Assembly: GCA_029256665.1 (NCBI GenBank)
Contig: JAQSXN010000200.1
Location: 1 to 7,133, forward strand
DNA: 7,133 bases
Source of the DNA: Paenibacillus sp.
GTDB lineage: Bacteria > Bacillota > Bacilli > Paenibacillales > Paenibacillaceae
Reading direction: 5' to 3'
This document shows, piece after piece, positions 1 through 5,453 of the stretch. A model generated the notes under the pieces. It worked only from the letters and a program-made list of their open reading frames with translations. It ran no database searches and had not been told where the DNA came from. Within the stretch, counting starts at the first letter, position 1. Each line of letters begins with the position of its first letter. The translations under genes were made by a program, and so were the position numbers.

Positions 1-1
1 C

Positions 2-103
2 TTTGATGACATTCACAATCTTGATGCCGACTACCGCATTTATGCCCCTATCAAAAAACTGCCAATGGATTCGGATTACTCGATGAACACAATCACAAGA
101 TAA
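2..103 (+). CDS. Possible C-terminal fragment of an unidentified protein (5' end outside window)
   Basis: An open frame enters from the left edge and ends at a TAA after 33 codons; it reads FDDIHNLDADYRIYAPIKKL and continues to ...SMNTITR. The composition (mixed hydrophobic, acidic and aromatic residues, no runs) looks like real protein, and the codons are more AT-rich than those of the genes to the right. I do not recognise a family. No terminator with a plus-strand T-tract follows; the two hairpins at 147-231 are oriented for the minus strand. An open minus-strand frame crosses the same bases, so the coding strand is not certain. The rlmH gene often found next to the CxxH/CxxC gene in Bacillales is not recognisable here. 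Confidence 0.3.
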   Translation, partial: FDDIHNLDADYRIYAPIKKLPMDSDYSMNTITR

Positions 104-146
104 CATGCCGATGCCGACGTACACTTTCCCGATCTTGCTGTAATGC

Positions 147-169
147 AAAAAGCACCTCCTCCGAGGTGC
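147..169 (-). terminator. Rho-independent terminator, minus strand (distal of two)
   Basis: Perfect 7-bp stem GCACCTC/GAGGTGC (152-158 and 163-169) with loop CTCC. Read on the minus strand it is followed immediately by TTTTT (151-147) and then GCATT. It is placed to end transcription of the small CxxC/CxxC gene. Confidence 0.75.
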
Positions 170-206
170 CCAGCTCTCATCTGCGATTAACCTTTGCTCC
201 AATGCA

Positions 207-231
207 AATAAGCCGCATCGACGGATGCGGC
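207..231 (-). terminator. Probable terminator, minus strand (proximal of two)
   Basis: Perfect 8-bp stem GCCGCATC/GATGCGGC (212-219 and 224-231), loop GACG, followed on the minus strand by TTATTTGCATT. The T-tract is interrupted, so it may be leaky and backed up by the hairpin at 147-169. The sequence flanking the stem closely matches that flanking the second hairpin. Confidence 0.6.
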
Positions 232-308
232 AAGCTCATGACTTAAGCTCGGCTTCTTGCCGAACACGGTTTAACCCGACATGGGACAGGCTTCAGCCCC
301 CCGCCCCG

Positions 309-476
309 CTAAACCACCAAAAACTCGGCCGCATCCTCGCAGAAGTCGCACTTGCGCGGCGGGTCCCAGTCGGCGAATTGCGTTTCCTTCAGATCCACCA
401 CGTCCGGCGCGTCTTCGTATTCGTCCACGAATCTCTCCAAAGCCTTCTCGATACACGGTTTGCATACACAATACAT
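309..476 (-). CDS. CxxH/CxxC-type small protein (CxxC/CxxC variant, 55 aa)
   Basis: This 55-residue protein begins MYCVCKPCIEKALERF, has an acidic middle (VDEYEDAPDVVDL) and ends KCDFCEDAAEFLVV. It matches my memory of the short Bacillales family called CxxH/CxxC protein, which is encoded downstream of the HtrA protease of the wal locus and upstream of rlmH. Two cysteine pairs are visible: C5-x-x-C8 (with C3 also present) and C43-x-x-C46, suggesting one small zinc-binding site; the function of the family is unknown to me. The position where family members usually carry His is Cys here (C8). Start chosen at 476: it is the only ATG at the family N-terminus, with a weak AGGAA about 10 nt upstream. 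It has its own extended -10 promoter (536-565) and two downstream terminators, so it is probably monocistronic. Four unrelated genes separate it from htrA. Confidence 0.8.
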   Translation of the reverse strand: MYCVCKPCIEKALERFVDEYEDAPDVVDLKETQFADWDPPRKCDFCEDAAEFLVV

Positions 477-535
477 GGAGTCACATTCCTATTCTTCGTT
501 AGTTAGTATCAGTGCTAATCCTTGTTTCTATCCCC

Positions 536-565
536 AGCATAACAGAATTTGTCCGCCCCTGTGAA
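536..565 (-). promoter_or_regulatory. SigA-type promoter for the CxxC/CxxC gene
   Basis: On the minus strand: -35 TTCACA (565-560), 18-nt spacer, extended -10 TGT-TATGCT (hexamer 541-536). The predicted transcript starts near 529, leaving a leader of about 50 nt before the ATG at 476. Assigned by pattern only. Confidence 0.5.
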
Positions 566-615
566 GCCTCTTCCCGACTTCCCCAGCCCTTCCCAATATT
601 CCGCCCAATACTCCC

Positions 616-1227
616 TTACCCGCGCTTGCTCTTGCCTCGTACCGTCTTCGTCTCCCCCGGCCGCAAGTGAATGAGCTGAATCAGCTGCTCCTGCATATAG
701 GCCGCCGTATACGCGAAGCCGCCTTCGATCCAGTGGAACACGAGTCCCATGAGCGCATGCACGCTGTAGACGACGCTGAGCTCGGGATTGATCGTGGACT
801 TCTCGTCGCCGACCGGACTCAGGTCCTCCACCAGGATGCGCTTGATCGCGCCCAACATCTTCTCCTTGATCATCGGCAGCGTCTCGCTGCGGAACAACGT
901 CGAGTAGACGGATTTCCTCTTATCAATATGCTCGAAAATCGTCACCGAATGCGCCCCAAGCTCATCCACCCGAAAAATCTCCACGTCCGCATAAGGCGCC
1001 CGAAACGCGATGATCAACTCCTCGATCAACTCCGAGATCACTTCGGCCAGCAGCCCGTCCTTGTTCTCGTAATGGGCGTAGAACGTCCCGCGATTATAAT
1101 TGGCCGTCTCCACGATCTCCGTAATGGAGATGTCGGAGTAGCTCTTCCGCTCCATCAGCCCAAGCAGCGCTTCCTTCATTGCCGTCTTGCTCCGCACCAC
1201 GCGCCGGTCATTCTCCCGCACTGCCAT
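616..1227 (-). CDS. TetR/AcrR family transcriptional regulator
   Basis: This 203-aa protein has the usual TetR length and architecture. The N-terminal DNA-binding domain covers about residues 10-60: helix 1 RSKTAMKEALLGLMERK, then the helix-turn-helix ITEIVETANYNRGTFYAHY and the characteristic ENKDGLL. The C-terminal helical part (about 70-190) should hold dimerisation and ligand pocket; the ligand cannot be read from sequence. The start at 1227 (MAVREND) is preferred over upstream ATGs at 1254 and 1263 because AAAGGCGGGAGAGG lies directly before it at normal spacing. It is divergent from the short-chain dehydrogenase at 1430, with about 200 bp between start codons holding an imperfect 28-bp palindrome. 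By family behaviour it is probably a repressor of that dehydrogenase and of itself. No clear terminator follows its stop codon. The C-terminal tail (KTVRGKSKRG) is basic. Confidence 0.92.
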   Translation of the reverse strand: MAVRENDRRVVRSKTAMKEALLGLMERKSYSDISITEIVETANYNRGTFYAHYENKDGLLAEVISELIEELIIAFRAPYADVEIFRVDELGAHSVTIFEHIDKRKSVYSTLFRSETLPMIKEKMLGAIKRILVEDLSPVGDEKSTINPELSVVYSVHALMGLVFHWIEGGFAYTAAYMQEQLIQLIHLRPGETKTVRGKSKRG

Positions 1228-1280
1228 TCCTCTCCCGCCTTTCCAGCAATTCATCCCCAACAAACCCGCATGCTTTGTCT

Positions 1281-1289
1281 ATTATCGCA
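1281..1289 (-). promoter_or_regulatory. Candidate extended -10 of the tetR-type gene
   Basis: Minus strand reads TGC-GATAAT (1289-1281), an extended -10 element, about 54 nt upstream of the chosen ATG. No good -35 is visible, which is acceptable for extended -10 promoters. A second minus-strand TATAAT (1338-1333) lies further upstream, also without a clear -35. Confidence 0.35.
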
Positions 1290-1310
1290 CATTTGAAAAC
1301 GTTTTATATA

Positions 1311-1340
1311 TTGTGGCCCTATCCCTACATCCATTATAGT
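1311..1340 (+). promoter_or_regulatory. Candidate promoter of the short-chain dehydrogenase
   Basis: -35 TTGTGG (1311-1316), 18-nt spacer, -10 TATAGT (1335-1340). Transcription would begin near 1347, the first base of the palindromic operator candidate, so a bound repressor would block initiation or clearance. Leader of about 80 nt. Confidence 0.45.
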
Positions 1341-1346
1341 AAAAGT

Positions 1347-1374
1347 AACACCTGTTCTGTACTGTACAAGTGTT
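1347..1374. promoter_or_regulatory. Operator candidate between tetR-type gene and SDR gene
   Basis: A 28-bp imperfect palindrome: left arm AACACcTGT (1347-1355), right arm ACAaGTGTT (1366-1374), 11 of 14 symmetric pairs matching. Inside it lies a perfect 11-bp palindrome, TGTAC-T-GTACA (1358-1368), with a slightly shifted centre. Size, symmetry and position between divergent genes fit a TetR-family binding site. Confidence 0.55.
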
Positions 1375-1429
1375 GGTTATTAATAATAAATCCGATTGAC
1401 CCTACTATCCCTCAAAGGAGGAATCATCC

Positions 1430-2188
1430 ATGAAATTGACAGGCAAAGTAGCGATCGTAACAGGCGCGGCATCCGGCATGGGCAAGTCCATCGCGTTGCT
1501 CTTCGCGTCCGAAGGCGCCAAAGTCGTTGTTTCCGACCTTAATGTTGAAAATGCTTCGAAGGTTGTCGAAGAGATCCAAGCAAACGGCGGTACCGCCCTC
1601 GCCGTGGCGGCCAACGTGGCCAAAGAAGAGGACGTGCAGAACCTCGTCGACTCCACGGTCGCCGAATACGGCACGCTCGATATTCTCGTCAACAACGCCG
1701 GCATCATGGACAACTTCGTTCCCGCCGGCGATCTGACGGACGAGCTGTGGGATCGCGTCTTCGCGGTCAACACGACCGGCCCGATGCGCACCATTCGTAA
1801 GTCGCTCCCGATCTTCCTCGAGAAGGAAGGCGGCGTCATCGTTAATATCGCATCCGCAGGCGGCCTGAACGGCTCCCGCGCAGGCGCGGCTTATACGGCA
1901 GCCAAGCACGCCGTCGTCGGCCTCACCAAGAACGTCGGTTTCCAATACGCCGTCAAAAACATCCGTTGCAACGCCATCGCGCCGGGCGCCGTAGCGACCA
2001 ACATCGCAACGTCCATCAACGCGCCGAACGAGTTCGGCATGGGCCGCGCCATGGTAGGCATGGGCATCAACCCGCGCACGGGCACGCCGGAGGAAATCGC
2101 GAAGGTCGCCCTGTTCCTCGCCTCCGACGACTCCAGCTTCGTCAACGGCACGGTCGTCACGGCGGACGCCGGCTGGACAGCCTACTAA
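1430..2188 (+). CDS. SDR family NAD(P)-dependent oxidoreductase
   Basis: This 252-aa classical short-chain dehydrogenase/reductase has a full set of motifs: the cofactor-binding glycine motif TGAASGMG (11-18), Asp36 at the end of beta-2 (favours NAD over NADP), NNAG (88-91), Asn114, and the catalytic Ser142, Tyr155 and Lys159 (YTAAK). PG at 185-186 and the C-terminal GxxVxxDAGW fit the FabG/glucose-dehydrogenase-like group. The substrate cannot be assigned from sequence. Translation start is well supported by AAAGGAGG (1414-1421) 8 nt before the ATG. It is transcribed divergently from the TetR-type gene, behind a palindrome that overlaps the presumed transcription start, so it is probably induced when the repressor binds a small molecule, perhaps the enzyme's own substrate. 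A strong hairpin terminator (2222-2258) ends the unit; no other gene is co-transcribed. Confidence 0.93.
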   Translation: MKLTGKVAIVTGAASGMGKSIALLFASEGAKVVVSDLNVENASKVVEEIQANGGTALAVAANVAKEEDVQNLVDSTVAEYGTLDILVNNAGIMDNFVPAGDLTDELWDRVFAVNTTGPMRTIRKSLPIFLEKEGGVIVNIASAGGLNGSRAGAAYTAAKHAVVGLTKNVGFQYAVKNIRCNAIAPGAVATNIATSINAPNEFGMGRAMVGMGINPRTGTPEEIAKVALFLASDDSSFVNGTVVTADAGWTAY

Positions 2189-2221
2189 ACAGCCAGACAC
2201 AACCTCCCTTCACCTACAACA

Positions 2222-2258
2222 AAACGCCGCGTCTCCCCTCAAGGGAAACGCGGCGTTT
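2222..2258. terminator. Bidirectional terminator between SDR and MBL genes
   Basis: Stem of 11 bp (AAACGCCGCGT with ACGCGGCGTTT), one C/A mismatch, then 4 more pairs (TCCC/GGGA) and a 5-nt loop. T-rich sequence follows on both strands (TTTCGTCTTT on plus; TTTTGTTG on minus). It serves the two convergent genes that end at 2188 and 2277. Confidence 0.85.
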
Positions 2259-2276
2259 CGTCTTTCATGCAAAAGA

Positions 2277-3035
2277 TTAAAACATGTAGAACTCGCCGTC
2301 ATTCGGCACGAAAACCGTAGAAGAAATACCTTTTTCCTTCAGGAAGCTTCTTAATTCTTCTCTCGACAAGGCCCAGTGGTTCACGGCCTCCATATGGACG
2401 GAAATGATGGTCGAATCGGGAGCCGCTTGATAAACCTGATAGATATCGTCTTTCCCCATCACCAAAGAACCGCCTTGCAAGAATTGATTATCCCCGCCGT
2501 TGACGACGATGATGTCCGGATTTCGGGTTTCGATGACCTCCCGAACGGCATCATACCAGACCGTATCTCCGGCTACATACAACGTTTTTTCGCTTGGATG
2601 GGCCATGACGATGCCGCAGACTTCTCCGGCCAATTTGAGGATCTCTCCCCGGCCATGTTCGCCTTTGGTTTTAATGAGCTGAATATCTTCAAAGCGTGAA
2701 TGCTCGCTAAGAACTTCAACATTTTGAAAGCCAGCGCTGCGGACCTCTTCGGCGTCTGTTTCATTTTGTACATACATGGGAATGCCTTTGGGCAAAACCT
2801 CTTTTGCTTTTTCATCAAAGTGGTCTATATGCAAATGGGTTACAATAACCGCATCAACGTTTATAATGTTGTCTATGGGAGCAGGCAAGCTATCCAACGG
2901 ATTATGTTGGTCCTGTCTGGGAGAGTTCGGGAATGGCGGATAGGCGCCCTTATCGGCCAGGAATGGATCGATGAGAAACTTTTTGCCCGCATATTCAACA
3001 ACCAAGGTTGCGTTTCGAATCAACGTTACTTTCAT
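2277..3035 (-). CDS. UlaG-like metallo-beta-lactamase-fold hydrolase
   Basis: A 252-aa metallo-beta-lactamase-fold protein. It carries the metal-binding signature T-H67-L-H69-I-D71-H72, a further His at 127 (GEHGRG), Asp157 (AGDTVWYD) and His214/His220 (VHMEAVNHW). The early LIDPFLAD and the late NHW region resemble the UlaG-like branch (Lactamase_B_2 type) rather than true beta-lactamases. UlaG itself is an L-ascorbate-6-phosphate lactonase, but this branch is broad and the substrate is not determinable. No signal peptide is seen, so it is probably cytoplasmic. The start at 3035 is preferred over the ATG at 3062 because AGAGGAG (3051-3045) sits 9 nt upstream of it, while the longer form has no Shine-Dalgarno. 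It is divergent from an Lrp/AsnC regulator 131 bp away, probably its regulator. Codon use is more AT-rich than in the SDR and htrA genes. Confidence 0.9.
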   Translation of the reverse strand: MKVTLIRNATLVVEYAGKKFLIDPFLADKGAYPPFPNSPRQDQHNPLDSLPAPIDNIINVDAVIVTHLHIDHFDEKAKEVLPKGIPMYVQNETDAEEVRSAGFQNVEVLSEHSRFEDIQLIKTKGEHGRGEILKLAGEVCGIVMAHPSEKTLYVAGDTVWYDAVREVIETRNPDIIVVNGGDNQFLQGGSLVMGKDDIYQVYQAAPDSTIISVHMEAVNHWALSREELRSFLKEKGISSTVFVPNDGEFYMF

Positions 3036-3090
3036 GATTGACAGCTCCTCTACTTTGTTCATGTGTTAATTGTAGTAAATGCTCATCTCG

Positions 3091-3116
3091 AATGACATAA
3101 CTTAAATCAAGTCATT
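3091..3116. promoter_or_regulatory. Operator candidate between MBL gene and lrp-type gene
   Basis: A 26-bp imperfect palindrome: perfect outer arms AATGAC (3091-3096) and GTCATT (3111-3116), AT-rich centre, 10 of 13 pairs matching. Lrp/AsnC proteins typically bind degenerate palindromes with AT-rich centres. It overlaps where a weak -35 for the MBL gene would fall (its possible -10, TACAAT, is at 3074-3069 on the minus strand). Confidence 0.45.
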
Positions 3117-3166
3117 TGGCGTTAGGGCTTGAATTTTGAAAAAGCTGAATGCAGGCGGAGGTTACA

Positions 3167-3577
3167 ATGGATCAGACTGATGAGCTTATTCTGGCTGAAT
3201 TGTCCAAAAATAGTCGCATCACAATGAAGGAGCTAGGCGGGAAGGTTCATTTGACCGGACAAGCAGCCGCTAGCCGCGTTGCGAAGCTGGAGGATGCCGG
3301 CGTTATCGAGGGGTATTCGATTAAAGTCAATTCGTCCAAATTAGGATATAGGATCCATGCTTTTATCACGATTTTCACGAATAGCCATCACCACCAGCCG
3401 CTGTTCTCCTTTCTCGAAGCGCAGGAACGCTTCATCCTTAACAATTACAAAATTATCGGAGACGGATGTTACCTGCTCGAGTGCAGATTCCCGTCGAAAG
3501 AGCACGTAGATGAATTTTTGAATGGATTGAGCGAACACGCAAACTACAAAATTTCGATGGTGATTAAAAGTCATTGA
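3167..3577 (+). CDS. Lrp/AsnC family transcriptional regulator
   Basis: A 136-aa protein with the standard family layout. An N-terminal winged helix-turn-helix spans about residues 1-55: MDQTDELILAELSKNSRIT, then MKELGGKVHLTGQAAASRV and KLEDAGVIEGY. An alpha/beta ligand-binding (RAM-type) domain follows, with family-like GDGCYLLECRF and a closing helix. It is at the short end of the usual length range. The start at 3167 is chosen because GGCGGAGG lies just before it and the protein then begins MDQTDE as in relatives; the in-frame ATG at 3149 has no convincing Shine-Dalgarno. It is divergent from the metallo-hydrolase gene with a palindrome between them, suggesting local regulation, probably in response to an amino acid or related small molecule. 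A strong terminator follows the stop codon by one base. Its codons are AT-richer than those of the flanking genes. Confidence 0.92.
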   Translation: MDQTDELILAELSKNSRITMKELGGKVHLTGQAAASRVAKLEDAGVIEGYSIKVNSSKLGYRIHAFITIFTNSHHHQPLFSFLEAQERFILNNYKIIGDGCYLLECRFPSKEHVDEFLNGLSEHANYKISMVIKSH

Positions 3578-3626
3578 AAAAGCGGCAGCCCCGGACCATA
3601 TTTCCTTGTCCGGGGCTGCCGCTTTT
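3578..3626. terminator. Strong bidirectional terminator between lrp-type gene and htrA
   Basis: A perfect 19-bp stem (3578-3596 with 3608-3626) and an 11-nt loop; the stem is GC-rich in the middle (GCGGCAGCCCCGGAC) and ends in A/T runs so that either strand gives hairpin plus T-tract. It ends both the plus-strand lrp-type gene (stop 3575-3577) and the minus-strand htrA gene (stop at 3637). Confidence 0.92.
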
Positions 3627-3636
3627 ATTGTCGATC

Positions 3637-5076
3637 CTACTCTTCCTCCGCCACGCTCTCGCTCAGCTTCAGCATCGCCTTGCTTAACTTCCCATCGCGA
3701 TAGTACGACACCTCGATGGAATCGCCTATCTTTTTCTTGCCGTAGAGGTACTTGCGCAGTTCCATCGTGCTGGCGATCGCATGGCCGTCCAGCTCGACGA
3801 TGACGTCGTTGAACTTCAGACCGCCCTTAAGCGCCGGTCCAACCGCTTCAAGCACGATGACGCCGGACAAGACGTCGTCAGGCAGCTTGAGATCGTCTGC
3901 GGGCTGCTCCGGTGCCGGCATCTCGTCTTCGGCAGGAGGAGCCTCTTGCTCCTCGGCACCGCCTTCACCGCCGCCCTCAGCGCCCTTCTCGCCTTCGCCC
4001 TCTTCTTCTCCCAGCCAGCCTTCTTCACCTTCGCCGAACAGTCCTTCCAGCTCGCTCATATCCTGCTGGCGGAAGTACTGCTCCAGATCCAGCGTGTAGA
4101 CGCCAAGGTACGGCCGCGATACGAAGCCCTGATCCATCAGTTCTTCCAGAACGGGCATCGCCTTGTTGATCGGAATGGCATAGCCGATGCTCTCCACGCC
4201 GAAGTCGGCGATCTTCATGCTGTTGATGCCTACGACGCGGCCGTCCATATCGATGAGCGGTCCGCCGCTGTTGCCTTGGTTAATCGCGGCGTCGACGCGG
4301 ATGACTTCCTGCTCCCAGTCGATGACGCCGTTCTGATTAAGCGATACCGGCACGACCTCTTCGATGACGCTGACGACGCCCATCGTAATGGACTCGCCCA
4401 TGCCGAGCGGATTGCCGATCGCCATCACGAACTCCGCTTTGCGAAGCGCCGAAGAATCGCCTACCTCCGCGACCGTGTCGATGCCTTTATCGTCGATCGC
4501 CAGCACGGCCAGATCGGTAATCTGGTCCTCGCCGACGACGGTTGCTTCCCTAACTTCGCCGTTCGTCAAGACGGCGCGCACGCGCTGGGCGCCAGCAACC
4601 ACATGATAATTGGTTACAATATACGCTTTGCCGTCGTTTTTCTTAATGATGACGCCGGATCCGACGCCCGCTTCGCGCATCACGCCTTCGCCTTCCTTGG
4701 CATCTTCGCCTTCCAGCTTCTCGCCTCCAAGACCGAAGCCGAACAGCTGATCGTTGATGATGCTGACGACGGCCGGACTGACCTTGGCCGCGGCGTTAAT
4801 GGCCCGCTCCGACGGATCCCCGGTCGTGACGAGTCCGCTAGGCGAGGTTCCGCCCTTGCCGCTGGCCGGCTCGCTCCCGCCGATCCATCCGAAGATCGAC
4901 CCGAAGAGCAGCGTCGCCGCGACCGCGCTCGTGAACGATGAGATAAACGCGATTCGCATGTTCGACCACTTGCGCTCGCCGCTTCTGTATGAAAACCTGG
5001 TGTCTTCCCGCTGGCTCTGCTTGACGGTTCGCTTGGACACCTTGGTGGAATAAAAATCGTCGTCGAATATGCTCAT
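3637..5076 (-). CDS. htrA: HtrA/DegP-type membrane-anchored serine protease with PDZ domain
   Basis: A 479-aa trypsin-like serine protease of the HtrA family. A basic cytoplasmic N-terminus of about 40 residues precedes one transmembrane segment (about 41-66), then a linker and the protease domain (about 95-315). The catalytic triad is His158 (TNYHVV), Asp188 (TDLAVL) and Ser270 (GNSGGPL). A PDZ domain starts at RPYLGVYTLD (321-330) and resumes at SGVIVLEAVGPALKGGL (404-420). Between them an insertion of about 55 residues (341-395) is dominated by Glu, Gly, Ala and Pro. A second, smaller acidic loop (118-133) precedes the first protease strand. The protease faces outside and should degrade or chaperone misfolded envelope proteins. 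Position after walJ corresponds to htrC (yyxA) of Bacillus subtilis. The start is supported by AAGGAGAGGAG (5095-5085) 8 nt upstream. A small opposite-strand gene lies between it and walJ, so it probably has its own promoter, although I cannot define one. Confidence 0.95.
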   Translation of the reverse strand: MSIFDDDFYSTKVSKRTVKQSQREDTRFSYRSGERKWSNMRIAFISSFTSAVAATLLFGSIFGWIGGSEPASGKGGTSPSGLVTTGDPSERAINAAAKVSPAVVSIINDQLFGFGLGGEKLEGEDAKEGEGVMREAGVGSGVIIKKNDGKAYIVTNYHVVAGAQRVRAVLTNGEVREATVVGEDQITDLAVLAIDDKGIDTVAEVGDSSALRKAEFVMAIGNPLGMGESITMGVVSVIEEVVPVSLNQNGVIDWEQEVIRVDAAINQGNSGGPLIDMDGRVVGINSMKIADFGVESIGYAIPINKAMPVLEELMDQGFVSRPYLGVYTLDLEQYFRQQDMSELEGLFGEGEEGWLGEEEGEGEKGAEGGGEGGAEEQEAPPAEDEMPAPEQPADDLKLPDDVLSGVIVLEAVGPALKGGLKFNDVIVELDGHAIASTMELRKYLYGKKKIGDSIEVSYYRDGKLSKAMLKLSESVAEEE

Positions 5077-5162
5077 CGTACTCGCTCCTCTCCTTGGAAC
5101 CGAAGCTATCTCTTTTTTGTAATCTAGGAATGTTTTCGGAAGAATGGACTAAAATAATAATA

Positions 5163-5218
5163 GAGGCAGTTCAAAAAGTTCGCTAGATTCTCGGCAACGG
5201 TACTACCACTTTTAAACA
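5163..5218. repeat. Short relic related to the MITE-like element at 6277-6455
   Basis: GAGGCAGTTCAAAAAGT (5163-5179) matches 16 of 17 bases of the end at 6277-6293. About 30 nt further on, TTCTCGG (5188-5194) and ACTTTTAAACA (5208-5218) resemble the order CTTCTCGG...ACTTTTTGAACA at the other end of that element. This suggests an internally deleted copy in the region upstream of both htrA and the small plus-strand gene. The right half of the match is weak. Confidence 0.35.
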
Positions 5219-5231
5219 AGGAGAGATGTCT

Positions 5232-5453
5232 ATGAAACGGAACGCGCCTGCCGCCTGGGAACAGGTACAGCTGACGGCCAAGCTGGCCGACCTCAAGGAG
5301 GAGCATTACCGCACGGTGCTTACGCTCAGCGCGATGCTGGAGCTGCTCATCGACAAGGGCTTGCTGACGCGCGAAGAGCTTACCGCCAAGGCTGAGCAGT
5401 TGGACGAGCAACTGGAGAGTCTGATTTCCTCTTCACTTCATCCCATGGCGTAG
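5232..5453 (+). CDS. Small hypothetical protein (73 aa), antisense to the 3' end of walJ
   Basis: This frame begins MKRNAPAAWEQVQLTAKLAD and ends ...LESLISSSLHPMA. AAGGAG (5218-5223) lies 8 nt before the ATG at 5232, which decides the start; the ATG at 5226 is too close to it. The protein looks entirely helical and amphipathic, with a Leu-rich central helix (TVLTLSAMLELLIDKGLL) and a second Glu/Leu-rich helix (REELTAKAEQLDEQLESL), so a helical hairpin or coiled coil is likely. There is no signal peptide or membrane segment. I recognise no named family. It sits between walJ and htrA but on the opposite strand; its last 74 bp run antisense to the last codons of walJ. A possible MITE relic (5163-5218) lies immediately upstream and may supply part of its leader. 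Coding status is supported by the Shine-Dalgarno and by plausible composition. Confidence 0.7.
   Translation: MKRNAPAAWEQVQLTAKLADLKEEHYRTVLTLSAMLELLIDKGLLTREELTAKAEQLDEQLESLISSSLHPMA

Noticed and set aside
667..1296. Plus-strand open frame opposite the TetR-type gene
   Set aside because: Shadow frame, His/Arg-rich, no ribosome binding site; the TetR helix-turn-helix is clear on the minus strand.
1424..2200. 258-codon minus-strand open frame opposite the SDR gene
   Set aside because: The plus strand has all SDR motifs and a perfect Shine-Dalgarno; the antisense product has unlikely composition.
2277..3035. True beta-lactamase or quorum-quenching lactonase
   Set aside because: The HxHxDH motif is shared by the whole superfamily; the rest of the protein resembles the UlaG-like branch and no signal peptide is present.
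3781..4941. Long plus-strand open frame (386 codons) opposite htrA
   Set aside because: It is a shadow of a GC-rich gene: the minus strand encodes a full HtrA protease with catalytic triad, and the plus-strand product is Arg/Asp/His-rich with no motif.
5124..5411. 95-codon minus-strand frame between htrA and walJ
   Set aside because: It would restore an uninterrupted operon, but it has no Shine-Dalgarno and poor composition, while the plus-strand frame over the same bases has AAGGAG at ideal spacing.
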